This document shows positions 9,378 to 19,960 of a DNA stretch of 25,527 nt, piece after piece. Numbering within the stretch: position 1 is the stretch's first letter; the number at the start of each line of letters is the position of its first letter. The position numbers and the translations under genes were made by a program. The notes below the pieces were generated by a model. It did no database searches and was not told the origin of the DNA. It saw only the letters and a list, made by a program, of their open reading frames with translations. The stretch is from Byssothecium circinans (lineage: Eukaryota; Ascomycota; Dothideomycetes; Pleosporales; Massarinaceae): the NCBI GenBank assembly GCA_010015675.1, contig ML976987.1, positions 52,963 to 78,489 on the forward strand, written 5' to 3'.

Positions 9378-9672
9378 GCTTTGACCCAGGATTCTCACAC
9401 CACGATCCAACGAAGCCGTCAAACGCTTAGACGCCGACCATGATGTTTTGACCGGCAGGATGGCGGCCCGTCGAACTGATGAGTAGAAAGTGGTCTCATA
9501 CTTGAGAAGGTTTTCGGGCACGGATCGCTTTGACCCAAGACTCACACCACGATCCAACGAAGCTGCCAAACGCCTGAATACCGACGGTGGTGTTTTGACC
9601 GGCAAGATGGCGGCCCGTCGAACTGATGAGTAGAAAGTGGTCTCATACTTGAGAAGGTTTCCCAGCACGGAT
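9378..9672. repeat. Tandem duplication, 149 bp and 146 bp units
   Basis: Unit 1 is 9378-9526 and unit 2 is 9527-9672. Both begin gctttgaccca and end near cacggat, and share the long identical core that includes gatggcggcccgtcgaactg. Unit 2 has a 3-base deletion near its start, and scattered substitutions separate the two. The minus-strand ORF at 9369-9695 is simply this duplication translated. No known repeat family is recognised. Confidence 0.9.
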
Positions 9673-9978
9673 GTTTCGTACAAACGGCATCTCATCGAAC
9701 GTACGATTCTTCAGGCCACAGCTTAGGAGGGGGTTCCATAAGTAGCACGCATGTTCGCAGACAAAGGGTACTGTATCCTGCATCTGCCTTTACAAGATAC
9801 ACATTGCGAAAGGTCCACCACAACTACATTGTGCACGCACACCCCAACTAAGAAACTCACCACTGTTACCACACGCCGATTTGCGCCATACTATACTACA
9901 TAAACTACCAAACCACCACACCCGATACGGAAAACTATTCCCTCACTCTCCTACCTTTCCACAACTGATTTACACATT
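9673..9978. other. Promoter region of the small spliced locus
   Basis: No ORF of interest. The last 80 bases before 9979 are rich in C and T (ccctcactctcctacctttcc), as is common just upstream of fungal transcription starts. Confidence 0.4.
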
Positions 9979-10176
9979 ATGTCTTCATCCCAACCCCCAT
10001 GCGACTTAACCGCCACCACGTCTGGAACGAAGAAGGTACACGGAACGTACGATCTGGGCGGCGGCCGACGCGGTGCTGTCTCGGAAGCAAGTGGCTCTCA
10101 ACATCCGCATGACAATGATCCGAACGATACCACCGGTACACAAGTCCAAAATGACCCGAAACGAAAGGATAAATAA
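9979..10176 (+). CDS. Small disordered protein, 65 residues; spliced transcript
   Basis: The ATG at 9979 lies behind a pyrimidine-rich leader and opens a hydrophilic, disordered frame ending HDNDPNDTTGTQVQNDPKRKDK and TAA at 10174-10176. Downstream on the same strand are two introns with very good signals: 10205-10258 (GTAAGC, TACTAAAC branch, ACACAG) and 10328-10387 (GTATGT, TTACTAAGAC branch, CTCAG). The locus is therefore probably transcribed to beyond 10388. Either the introns are in the 3' UTR or the true protein uses another frame: the frame containing KMTRNERINKFMISLTTPW joins across the first intron to RSEEATKRYEV and a stop. No family is recognised. Confidence 0.4.
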   Translation: MSSSQPPCDLTATTSGTKKVHGTYDLGGGRRGAVSEASGSQHPHDNDPNDTTGTQVQNDPKRKDK

Positions 10177-10387
10177 ATTCATGATCTCGCTCACGACTCC
10201 CTGGGTAAGCTCTCCACACTGCCCCTTTCTTAGAACTCATGTACTAAACTGGACACAGCGCTCTGAAGAGGCAACGAAACGGTATGAGGTATGATATGCA
10301 ATGCACGATGACGATGACGATCTAGAGGTATGTACATCTTCTCGCAAGTATCCACAACACTCACTTCCCGCTTACTAAGACACTCAG

Positions 10388-11576
10388 GGTACGTGTCTGG
10401 CTTGTTTTCCTGGACCGAACAACTTGCGTGGTTTTTGTTCGGTGCGCGTCGATAGACGGGGTTTGCATGTCCACTTTTAGTTTGGGTTCGGTTGGAACTT
10501 TGGAACTTTACGAGTATGTTTATGCTTGGACAACGAGGAACAAAAAAAATCTACTTTCCCCCGTCCCCTTCCCCTTCCCCCTTGCGTTGTTATCTCATGC
10601 TCGACTAGGTTTGCTTGTTACTCCCATCACCCATGCCAGTATCCCGGTATCATATATCGATCATGTAAAAGAATACATTGTACTGTACATTGTATATTCG
10701 CCTTCCACCTTCCACCTTCTCCTTCCTATTCCATGTTCCAACGTGCCTCCGCTCCGTGTACCAACTACTCAAACACTAAATTAAGCCCCACATATGTACT
10801 CCAACGCCCCGTAACAAAGACCTCGAAAGCGTATCCTCATCCCCATCCTCGTCCACGTCCTCTTCAATCCAAGCCTGAATCCAAGCACCATTTATCTTTG
10901 TCCTTGTCTCCACAATGTCCGCCTCGTCCCCTGATGGAGCGAGCTGTTTCCCCCACAGCCTGATCAACCCGCAATACAAGACAGCAACCTCCAGGACCAC
11001 GTCCAAACGCACAACGCACACATACATGGTATACACTATACACTATACACTATACTATATGCAAAGTCGAAGTCGAAGTCGAAGTCCACAAACCCACTGA
11101 TTTCTCATGCGACTTACCTTACATCTTGACGCATAGATTTATGGGGAGAGATCTGCGTTGCTTGTGGTGCAGTGGTGCAGTGTTGAATGCTATAAGCTGG
11201 CGTCATCGTCGTCGTCATCGGCTTTCAGTATTTGCAAAAAATAAAAATAAAATAAAATAAAAATAAGAAAATCTGCGTAGGTGTGTTAGTTTGTTCGTCG
11301 CGGGGAGACTTCTTTCCTCACGATATTTGTATGGGAATGGATGAACGAACGAATGGATGGATGGAGAGATGGAGAGAAGGATAGATGACGAGCAAGCAAT
11401 ACATCGATTTCAAGAACAGGATGGGGGTATACAACTCCAACACCAACTGCAACTGCAACTCCAACTCAAACGATCCAATCCAATCCAGCGGCACAAACCC
11501 AAAACACCAGACCAGAAACACCTACGCTCCGCTCCCTATGCAAAAAAGCCTCTCACACACACATCCACGTCAACAA
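10388..11576. other. Spacer with simple repeats, downstream of SFI1
   Basis: Mostly low-complexity DNA: pyrimidine-rich tracts at 10550-10930, ATACACT units at 11030-11060, GTCGAA units at 11065-11087, an A-rich AATAAA-type tract at 11235-11271 and GGAT/GAAC units at 11339-11392. The A-rich tract could take part in mRNA 3' end formation, but it is about 300 bases from the SFI1 stop. Confidence 0.6.
10776..11036 (-). CDS. Weak small ORF, 86 residues, acidic C-terminal half
   Basis: Opens in simple-sequence DNA. It has a hydrophobic N-terminal third, then GLIRLWGKQLAPSGDEADIV and an acidic run EEDVDEDGDED. The second half looks protein-like, but no splice site or family supports it, and the opposite strand is also open. 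It could be a chance frame. Confidence 0.2.
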   Translation of the reverse strand: MYTMYVCVVRLDVVLEVAVLYCGLIRLWGKQLAPSGDEADIVETRTKINGAWIQAWIEEDVDEDGDEDTLSRSLLRGVGVHMWGLI

Positions 11577-14500
11577 TCAACCAAAATGACTCACATCCCC
11601 AAACTCCACCCTCGTCCTCCCCCTTCCATTCCCCCTCTCATTCCCTCCACCGTCTCTCCCGCCCCTAAAACCTCCCTCAGCCAACCTCCTCTCAAAGCTC
11701 TTCACAGTCCCAACACCAACACCAGCACCCACACCCACACCAACATCCCTCCCACGCCTTCCGGGCGGCGCACTCATAACCCCCATCCCCCTCTCCACTC
11801 CCCTCTCCATCCCAAGCCCCATCCCAAGCCCGAACACCCTCTTCTCCGGACTCGCCGGCAGTTCCGGCCGTTTACTCCTCGCCACGCTGCGTTTACTCGG
11901 CGTCTTGAGGTACCCCGGTTTAGACTTCCCTCTACCCGACGGGGGGGGAGGCATAGGCGTCGACGCCCAGAACGCCGAGGGGTCGTCGAAGGCGAGATCT
12001 TCTGCCACGGGAGGAGGCGGTGGCGGCGGTGGTTGGAGCCGCGGGCGCAGTGCTGAGCGGAGTGTCGGGGGCTGTAGTTGTCTTTGTGGGGGGATGGTAT
12101 GTGGACGGGATGGTGGGGGGAAACGGGCCAGGTTCTGGAAACGTGCTGATGATGCTGATGGTGGGGGACGGGCGGATGATGGTGGTTGTGTTGGCGGCTG
12201 TGTCTGTGTTTGCATGGGGTTTCGTTGTGGTGTGAGCGAGAGGTCGAGATCGATGTTCGAGAAGCCGAGAGCGTTTTCATCGAATGCGGTCCATGCCTCT
12301 AGACGCTGTGTGTCTTCACCCGCGTTATCGAACGGAGATTCGCTTTCTACATCTGCATCTTCATCCTCGGTTTGTTGTTCGTAGTGTCCCTCACGCCCTC
12401 CGTCACTATCTCCCGTCCGCCCATTATCACCACCACCCTCATCATCGCGACACCCCCGCCTCATTCTAAACAACCTCGACGGTGTCGGACTGAGCGGCCT
12501 AGCAGCCCTCCGCTCCATAGTTTGCTCGAACCAAAAGCGTATCATAGCCCTTTGGTGCTTCTCAAAGTTCCTTTGATGCAACGCGATAGCCGTCTCTTCC
12601 TGCCTCTTTACAGTCCAAAGTCTCCAGCCCAATTTCTTCAACGCCGACTGTGCCGCAATCTCTGTATTTTCCTGCCGAAGAGCTATGGCTTGCGCGTCCA
12701 TCGTCTGAAGGGCGGTCATGCGTTCGTTCCATATATGAAAGTGTTGGATCTTGAGCTTATCGTCGTACTGTTGTTGGACCTGGGCTTCTTGTTCACGTAG
12801 AGAGGCCGTGCGATCGTGAATTTGCGTCAACAAAGTCGCAGCATACTGTAAAGTCCGAGCCCTCGCGATCTCAGTTGCTTGTCGTTCCCTCCCTACAATC
12901 ACTTCCGTCTTCTCTTTCCAGGTCCCGAACACCCTCCGAACAAGATTGATCTTGACCGTCCGCCTCATGCGAGCATACATTTCGCGTCTCCGATTCCGCC
13001 TCGCGAGCTGCGTTGCCTCTTTCCAAGTCTTCAGCGTCCTCGTAGTTAGGACGTAGAATCTCGCATCACCAGCCCACTTGTTCAACTGCTGGAAGTGTGC
13101 ACTCTTGTCCAAAAGTTTGTTGAAAATCCGCTGCTTAAGCTTTTGATCGTGCTGAGCTGCAATGGCGGCTTCTTCAGCCTTTCTCTCAGCGGTCACAACT
13201 TCAATCTTTCGAAGGGAGGTGCGGAGGAGCTGAGTGCGCTTAAACTGGACCAAGCGACGTTCCGCGCTGTCGAGGGTATTGCGGCGCTCGTTGGTTCGAG
13301 TGATCCAGGTGAGGAAGACGAATTGCTTGAGGCTACGGTTGCGGACACGCTGAACGAGGGAAACTTTGGACGCGAGGGCCCATCTGTACATGGTTTCAAC
13401 GAGAACACGGTCGTCGATGTGACTTTCGAGAGTCTGGATGCGAAGCCTATCGTTCCATGTGGTCCAGGCATTGCGAAGGATGCGTGAACGGTCCACGTCT
13501 CTAGCTTGCCGGGAATGCTGGGCAGCTTGTCGCCATTGCTGGAAAGCTGATCGAACATGCCGAGTATCCACTCGTGCCCGAACTTGTGCAACCAGAGGCG
13601 CAAACCTTGCCTGCCTCTGAACTACAGCAAGTGCATTCGCAAGTACAGCCCTGTCCCGAAAGGTTCCACTCTGCGTCTTGAGCGACTGCACCGCAGTTGT
13701 CCGCTGTCTCCACAAGTCAAGCGACTGTCTACCTAATTGTCGAATATGGTGATCCGCGGTCGAAACCTCGCGATCCCGTATAGTCGTTGCAATCAATCGC
13801 CACTTTTGGAATATGTTCGTCTTTAGCCGAAGCTTGTTCCGAACAGATGCTTGTTTTTCGTGGAGTTTCTCGTACCACAACCGCACAAACCTTTGAGATG
13901 ACCTGAAGTCGTACGCCTCATCAGCACATATAACTTCGTTCCTGACCACAGCAGCCCGCCTCCACCACTTTTTCAGAAACTTCCCTAGTATAAAGTGCTG
14001 AATCTTGAGCTCATTGACAGCCGTAATCTCTCGCCAGCCACTGAAGAATCTGGTGCGTAAAATATGCCGACGCGCTACCGACGTACGCTGGACCTCGTCT
14101 TCCGCACTCGTCGCCCAATGCGTGAAAGACTTTGTGAGCAGGAACAGGTTCCGTGCTTTTTCAGCACGCGTCTCAAGTTTTCCGAAGAAGCGTTCCGTTT
14201 CGTGATTGTTCCGTCTGATTAGTGCATCACCGCGCCAGTCCTTCATCACCTCTTTGAGAATATTGCGTCCGTGAAAGACAGTGGCGATGCGGTCCAGTTC
14301 TTCGTTCCTGGCTATGACTTCTTGAGTCCGTTCGCGCCAGGCCTGTATGCATCTCCGAGTAAGCGAATGGAGGCGTTGTTGCTCGAACGTTTCGGCGTCG
14401 TCTAGGAGACGAGTATCGGATGGTCGGTACGGTTCTGGCACGTACCTTTGCGGCCGATATGGCCCCGTTGGAATCGGCGAATTGACACCTGGGATCTGGA

Positions 14501-15494
14501 CGTTTGCAAAGTCGAATTCGGATGTCTGCTCTGTATCGTCGCTTCCAAGGTCGTAGTTGGGAGGTTGTGCTGGTTGAGGCCGTCCGGCACGCCAGATACG
14601 CAGACTTCCACGACTAGCAACAGACGCGGCCCTACCATGGCCCGCTACCTGCTGCTCAGAAGCCACTCTTCGGTCTCCATGTCCATTCGTCCTCGTGCGA
14701 ATAGGCAATCGGGCCTGCTGCTGAGCGAGTATAGCACCCGTATCCGATCTCGACCTCCTATTCCACCATCTCTCCAAATCGCCATTCGTATTCGTCGTCA
14801 CGCCATCTGACCCTCTCCTCTCTCTCCCTCTCAACGGCATTTCCTGTCCCGTATCCGTCGTCCCCGCAATCTTATCCGCGCTCCCATCAAAGAACGACTC
14901 GAAGCTACCCCGCCTCTCGCGCCACGGTCTCGCCGCCCTCTCACGTTCCTCTCGAAGCGCGTCTCTCGTCGGAACACGAAACGGCGTTGTGAAATCCACA
15001 CCGTCCCCGTCCTCATTGACCTCAGTGACGATGCCCATCTCTTTCAACACGCGCTGGAACCTCTCCACCAGGCCTTCCCCTACCCTCTGCTTTCTCTCCA
15101 ACAGCTGCAGGAATCGGTGTAGCACATTGTCGCGATCGTCTGCGGCGATGAATCCCTTCTCGGCGAAGATCTCGTCGTAGGCTGTGAACAAAGCGCGAGA
15201 CGCACGCGTAGCGTCGAGGGAGGTCCGCGGGTTCCGCTTCTGGGAGTCATTTGCGCGGTTTACAATGTCGAAGATGAGTTCGATGTCTACCGTCCTATTA
15301 GCACGCGCTCTCCTCCTCGTTCCGTCAAAGGTATCATCCTCACCATCATCCAACAGATCATCCTTTTTCAACACTCCCAACCCCCCACTCCCACTGCCAC
15401 TGCCATGCGCATGTGCACGATCAATCCCATTCCCAAGAATCTGCTCCACATCGTCGTCACCCCCGCTCATGGAGGCCGACATCGACATCGACAT
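11577..15494 (-). CDS. SFI1: SFI1-type centrin-binding spindle pole body protein
   Basis: A single-exon frame of 1305 residues. Residues 60-180 form a helical N-terminal part (VDIELIFDIVNRANDSQ, then FLQLLERKQRV). Residues 383-995 hold about 18 regularly spaced repeats anchored on Trp, e.g. CIQAWRERT, FFSGWREIT, IFQKWRLIA, VFGTWKEKT and MIRFWFEQT. This spacing is typical of Sfi1, whose long single helix binds one centrin (Cdc31) per repeat and bridges old and new spindle pole bodies during duplication. The C-terminal 300 residues are disordered and rich in P, G and R, with SP/TP sites (KTPSKRS, LPASPEKR) that fit control by cyclin-dependent kinase, as known for yeast Sfi1. The start could be the ATG at 15494 or one of the next in-frame Met codons in the MSMSMSASMSGGDDD leader. 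Confidence 0.92.
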   Translation of the reverse strand: MSMSMSASMSGGDDDVEQILGNGIDRAHAHGSGSGSGGLGVLKKDDLLDDGEDDTFDGTRRRARANRTVDIELIFDIVNRANDSQKRNPRTSLDATRASRALFTAYDEIFAEKGFIAADDRDNVLHRFLQLLERKQRVGEGLVERFQRVLKEMGIVTEVNEDGDGVDFTTPFRVPTRDALREERERAARPWRERRGSFESFFDGSADKIAGTTDTGQEMPLRGRERRGSDGVTTNTNGDLERWWNRRSRSDTGAILAQQQARLPIRTRTNGHGDRRVASEQQVAGHGRAASVASRGSLRIWRAGRPQPAQPPNYDLGSDDTEQTSEFDFANVQIPGVNSPIPTGPYRPQRYVPEPYRPSDTRLLDDAETFEQQRLHSLTRRCIQAWRERTQEVIARNEELDRIATVFHGRNILKEVMKDWRGDALIRRNNHETERFFGKLETRAEKARNLFLLTKSFTHWATSAEDEVQRTSVARRHILRTRFFSGWREITAVNELKIQHFILGKFLKKWWRRAAVVRNEVICADEAYDFRSSQRFVRLWYEKLHEKQASVRNKLRLKTNIFQKWRLIATTIRDREVSTADHHIRQLGRQSLDLWRQRTTAVQSLKTQSGTFRDRAVLANALAVVQRQARFAPLVAQVRARVDTRHVRSAFQQWRQAAQHSRQARDVDRSRILRNAWTTWNDRLRIQTLESHIDDRVLVETMYRWALASKVSLVQRVRNRSLKQFVFLTWITRTNERRNTLDSAERRLVQFKRTQLLRTSLRKIEVVTAERKAEEAAIAAQHDQKLKQRIFNKLLDKSAHFQQLNKWAGDARFYVLTTRTLKTWKEATQLARRNRRREMYARMRRTVKINLVRRVFGTWKEKTEVIVGRERQATEIARARTLQYAATLLTQIHDRTASLREQEAQVQQQYDDKLKIQHFHIWNERMTALQTMDAQAIALRQENTEIAAQSALKKLGWRLWTVKRQEETAIALHQRNFEKHQRAMIRFWFEQTMERRAARPLSPTPSRLFRMRRGCRDDEGGGDNGRTGDSDGGREGHYEQQTEDEDADVESESPFDNAGEDTQRLEAWTAFDENALGFSNIDLDLSLTPQRNPMQTQTQPPTQPPSSARPPPSASSARFQNLARFPPPSRPHTIPPQRQLQPPTLRSALRPRLQPPPPPPPPVAEDLAFDDPSAFWASTPMPPPPSGRGKSKPGYLKTPSKRSVARSKRPELPASPEKRVFGLGMGLGMERGVERGMGVMSAPPGRRGRDVGVGVGAGVGVGTVKSFERRLAEGGFRGGRDGGGNERGNGRGRTRVEFGDVSHFG

Positions 15495-15939
15495 TCAAAC
15501 CGGACTCGTTTCCAGCGCGTATGCGACAACATGAATAACGCCGCGCTTCCCTGCGATTCCGGCTCTTCGCAAACAACCCTGAGCTCCAAAAGTCGCGTCG
15601 GCGGGTATTAAGCATTACATATAAGAAGAAGCAGAAGAAGAAGAAGAAGAGGTGAGAATGGTTGCGCCGAGGGGTTTTCGCGTGTGTGCGGTTGCTGTTG
15701 GGAGGGAATGCACGAAAAGTGGTGAGTGGCCGACGCGCTTTGTTGTCGCCGGTCGGGTGGTTGGTTGGTTCGTCGCGCATTCACCAGCGATAGGCGCGCC
15801 AAGAATGCAGATCCTTGTCGCCGCATCGGTATCGGTATCGGTATGGCAGATACCTTGACCTCATCGTCCGAAACAAATAATCAACGAAACGTCAAAACAC
15901 CGAAACCAGCACAAACCAAAACAAAAACCGACCGAAAAA
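15495..15939. promoter_or_regulatory. Shared divergent promoter of SFI1 and the NDUFAF8-like gene
   Basis: 445 bp between two head-to-head genes. It contains a GAA-rich polypurine tract (15623-15651) and a short cggtat triplication (about 15826-15844). The leader before the ATG at 15940 is A-rich, as expected for a fungal 5' UTR. Confidence 0.6.
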
Positions 15940-16258
15940 ATGCCACCCCGCACGCGCCCAATTGACAAATTCGCCACCGCCGTGTCAAAGTGTTCGAAAG
16001 AGGTGTGTGAATTCCCTAAGCGTGCTCTCATGGAATGCACGAAAACACCTCGACGCTGACTGAATTGCTATTCCCACAGAGTGCAGTATACGGAAAATGC
16101 ATTATGGCGGATTACAACAACGTGACCAAGGATAAATGCGTTACTGAGTTTATGAAGCTGAAGGCGTGCTATTTGGTGAGTTTGGTTTCTCTGGAAATTT
16201 GTATGCATGCATGGATGGAGCTTATGTGTGGGGACAGGCGGCGGCTAAGAAACGATAA
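15940..16258 (+). CDS. Twin-CX9C mitochondrial protein, NDUFAF8-like complex I assembly factor
   Basis: A three-exon gene that single-frame scans miss. Exon 1 is 15940-16002, exon 2 is 16080-16175 and exon 3 is 16238-16258 (21 nt, AAAKKR and stop). The introns are 16003-16079 (77 bp, GTGTGT...CACAG) and 16176-16237 (62 bp, GTGAGT...GACAG); all junctions keep frame and give 59 residues. Cysteines at 18, 28, 41 and 51 form two exact CX9C motifs (CSKESAVYGKC and CVTEFMKLKAC). Such proteins enter the intermembrane space by the Mia40 relay and fold as a disulfide-linked hairpin. The AYGKC...FxxLKxC...AAAKK pattern matches human NDUFAF8 (C17orf89), which stabilises NDUFAF5 during complex I assembly. 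The twin-CX9C class is certain; the orthology is probable. Confidence 0.9.
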
Positions 16259-16585
16259 CGGTAGCTGTTTGGGGACTATTTTCGACTTCATAGAGCGTGG
16301 AAAGCGCATTTTGACTTTTGGCGCACGATTGTGTAATATCATCAATCTTCATCGGCTCATGGCATCACTCGGCGTTCATACATCAAATATCATCGGCACA
16401 GTTCATGGTACCGTCAAGCCATTCCATAAGAGGTCGTCTATCTCCTATTCTAGCATATCGAAACAGCCCCTCATCACTCCCCAAGTCCAGTACTACAGTC
16501 TAGGTCTGGTGACGCTTTCAACCTCGCGAACCGTGGAAAGCCCATCCGAACTTTTGACACCTGCCAGTACGAAGAGACCCCTCGC
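16259..16585. other. Convergent 3' spacer
   Basis: 327 bp between the ends of two converging genes. Nothing is seen but presumed 3' UTRs. The long plus-strand ORF that crosses it (16035-16907) is the antisense of the IleRS C terminus joined to intron sequence. Confidence 0.6.
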
Positions 16586-19500
16586 CTATAGCTTGACCAG
16601 CCTGAGCAAAAAGGTGGCCTTATGTAGCTCCTGCTCCTCTTCCGCCAGCACCGTCTCGTTGCTCTCCTCCGGGATCTTGCCCTCCACCTCCGTAATGACA
16701 TGCTTATCCACGTTCCGCCTCAGCGCCTTCTCGAATAGCGCACCCTGGTTCTCAAATGCACCCTCAAGGCCAACGTTTTCTGGGTCTGAAAGCACGCGGT
16801 ACTCCATTCCCACATCGTCCGTCGGCACAAGCCCGGTCTTCTTTCGCAGATCTTGGACACGACGGATAATCTCACGCGCCAAGCCTTCCTGTTCGAGCTC
16901 GGGGTAGCTCGTGACATCGAGAATGATGAGGACATCGTCGTCCGTGTTGAACTCCTGGTCCTTGTTACTCTCATCCTTGGCCAGACCGCGCTTGACTGTG
17001 AGGTCCTCTTTCTCTACTCGAATGCCATCCACCTGCATCTCGCCGTTCGTGATGAAGTCCTTGATCTGCTGGCTGCTGAGATTGGGCAGCGCCTTCTTGA
17101 CCTTGACCGCGTCCTTCTTCAGCTTCTTTCCGAGCACCGAGAAGTCTGCGGAAGCGGAGTATTGCACGTGGTACTTCTCCTCGTCGCTCGACAAAACCAA
17201 ATCCCGTACATTCAGCTCCTCCGAAACGTACGTCTCCATTGACTTGATGTCGTCCAGATACTCCTGCTCCGGGTGAATGACGACGAGTGTCTTCAGCGGA
17301 ATCTTCAAACCCTTGTTTGCCCTGTCTCGGCAGATGCGACCAAGCTCAATAACAGACTGCATGCGCTTCACCTGGCGCTCTACAACTTCGTTGAAGAGTT
17401 CCTCGCGTACTTCAGGGAAAGACAGGAAATGCACACTGCGGTTATCCTCGGCTTGAAGCTCCTTCGGGATGTGTGGGAGTAGACGAAGGTAAATGTTGTC
17501 GGTGATGAAAGGCGTAAAAGGAGCGAGGCCGCGGCAGAGGGTATATAAAACTTCGAAAAGGGTGTTGAGCGCATGCTTGGTATCTTCTTGTCCGTACTCG
17601 CCCTTTAACCGACGACGGTTGAATCGAATGTACCAGTTTGTGGTGTTGTCGATGAGCTAGTAAGTCATTAGCAAGTGTCTCTGCGAGATTGATGATCTCA
17701 TACCTGGAGCAAGCGAGGAACGACGGTGTACAGCCTGTAGGCTGCCATCTCTTCGTTAACAAACTTGAGCAGCGACTGGCATGATGCTAGGATCCATTTA
17801 TCAAGGGTATTGGTGTTGGTCTTCTCTGCCGCAGGGTCGAACACGAAATCCAAGTCGGCAACCTTCTTCAGCAACGTCACCTGCTGCTCGAAGAACTGAT
17901 AGCTGTTCCACAACGGCAGTAACACCTTTGACACAATTTCTTTGACACCGGACTCCTTAAAGCGTAGTGTCTCAGCCCGCACGACTGGAGAGTTGATGAG
18001 ATACAATCGGAGAGCATCTGAGCCGTAGTTCTCCATGACAAGGAGTGGATCAGGGTAGTTCTTTAACCGTTTGGACATCTTCTTGCCGTCTTCCGCCAGC
18101 ACGATTCCATTGACGACGCAATTCTGGAAAGGCAGCTTGTCAAAAAGGAGGGTTCCGAGCACGGTCAAGGTATAAAACCAACCGCGAGTCTGATCTAGAC
18201 CTTCGGCGATGAAGTCACCGGGGAAAGACTTCTCAAAATGCTCCGCGTTCTCGAATGGGTAATGTTGGCTAGCGTAAGGCATAGCGCCAGACTCAAACCA
18301 ACAATCGAACACTTCCGGAGCCCTTCGTAGGATGCCCTTGCCTTGCTTGCTTGGGATGGTGATGTCGTCGATCTTGTCGCGATGCAGGTCTGTGATCGCG
18401 CCTTCGTGTCCGCTCAGCTCTTTCAACTCCTGGATGCTGCCAACGCACACAATCTCCTTCATGTCGTCGCTCACCCAAAGTGGAAGTGGTGTACCCCAGA
18501 AACGGTTGCGTGAAACAGCCCAATCAGGCGAGTTCTGGATCCAGTTGGCGAATCGCTTCTCCTTGACGAAAGAGGGCACCCAGTGTGACCCCTCGATGTT
18601 CTGTAACATTTTGGGGATACTTTCTTGAATACGCACGAACCATGATGGCACAGCTCGGTAGATCAGAGGAGTATCCGAACGCCAGCAGAAGGGGTAGCTA
18701 TGGGTTATCTGTGAGTCGACCACCAATCGACCAGAAGCCTTCAGGTGTTTGATGATGTTCTTGTCAGCTTTCTTGACGTGTTGGCCTTCGAAGTCGCGGA
18801 CAACAGAAGTGAAGCAACCTGCATCATCGACTGGATTCGGCGGTGGCCGAGTGTCATCGATGATACCGTTTGCCATGGCAATTTTGTAATCCTCCTCTCC
18901 GTATGCGGGAGCTTGGTGAACGATACCAACACCACTGTCCGCAGTGACGTAGGTTGCATTGACCACCTTGAAGCCGTAGTCTTTGAACTCATCATACATG
19001 TAGTCAAATAGAGGTTCGTACTTCCATCCAATCATGTCCTTACCCTTCAGCTTCTCGACAATCTTGAACTTCGCCTTCTTGGGGTCCTTGTACAGTGTCC
19101 GCAGAAGCGCTTCCAAAAGAATGTAGTGCTTCCCTGAGGCTTCGTCGAGGATTTTGATGTATTCGAAATCGGGGTGTGCGGCGAGCGCGACGTTCGATGG
19201 GAGCGTCCAGGGCGTGGTTGTCCAAGCGAGGAGATGTGTGGTCGAGTCATTGACAAGCGGGAATGAGATAACGACGGCGGGGTCCTGTACGTCCTTGTAA
19301 TTCTGCGTAGCCTCGAAGTTGCTGAGTGGTGTAGTCAGAGCCGTACTGTACGGCATGACCTTGAAGCCCCTATACACCATGCCCTTGTCAAAGAGGCGCT
19401 TGAACACCCACCATTCCGTCTCCATGAAGCTCGTGTCCATGGTCTTGTAGTCGTTGTCGAAGTCAATCCAGCGGCCCAGGCGGTCAATGGTGTGCCTCCA

Positions 19501-19960
19501 CTCGGTCGCATATCGCATGACAATAGCCCGGCACTTCTCGTTGTATTTGGCGATGCCAATCTCGCGCACAGCATCCCGCCCAGACATGCCCATCTCCTTG
19601 TCAATCTCATACTCGATGGGCACGCCATGTGTATCCCAGCCGAACCGTCGCTCGACATAGCGACCTTTCATGGACCAGTAGCGGGGGATGATGTCCTTGA
19701 TGGTGGAGGCGAGGAGGTGTCCATAATGGGGCAAGCCCGTCGCGAAGGGCGGTCCATCATAGAATGTGTAGGGCTTTTTGCCCTTTGACTGAAATCCTGT
19801 CAGTATTTTCTACAAAAGGTATTTTGTAAAACGTATCCAAGGCTTTGACACGAAGTTATACGTAGGATACACTGCTACTCACCAGTTCTACCTGTCGCAG
19901 GAAAGCGTCGATTTCCTTCCATCGCGCGAGGATGCGCTCCTCTTCCTTTGGAAAATTCAT
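16586..19960 (-). CDS. ILS1: Cytosolic isoleucyl-tRNA synthetase
   Basis: Exons are 19960-19883, 19788-17704 and 17656-16586; introns are 19882-19789 (94 bp, GTGAGT...TTTCAG) and 17703-17657 (47 bp, GTATGA...ACTAG). The product is 1077 residues, close to the 1072 of yeast Ils1. It charges tRNA-Ile with isoleucine using ATP. Class I signatures are present: DGPPFATG at 37-44, HYGH at 47-50 (the HIGH motif) and KMSKR at 596-600 (KMSKS). The CP1 editing domain that hydrolyses Val-tRNA-Ile includes WTTTPWTLPSN from residue 215, and FDCWFESG around W523 belongs to the substrate pocket side of the catalytic core. The anticodon-binding helical domain and eukaryote-type C-terminal extension follow. 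There is no mitochondrial targeting peptide, so the cytosolic form is meant. For intron 1 the second of two AG sites is chosen because it alone keeps frame (VEL|SKGKKPYTF). Confidence 0.97.

Noticed and set aside
9470..9500. A ctgatgag...gaaa string in both 149-bp units, like a hammerhead ribozyme core
   Set aside because: Only two bases separate the two core parts, so stem II cannot form, and no matching stem I/III pairing was seen.
10428..10784. Plus-strand ORF of 118 codons after the small spliced locus
   Set aside because: It starts at GTG and runs through pyrimidine-rich simple sequence; more likely 3' UTR or spacer than protein.
16035..16907. A 290-codon plus-strand ORF
   Set aside because: It begins in intron 1 of the NDUFAF8-like gene and ends antisense to the IleRS C terminus; the spliced genes explain both parts.
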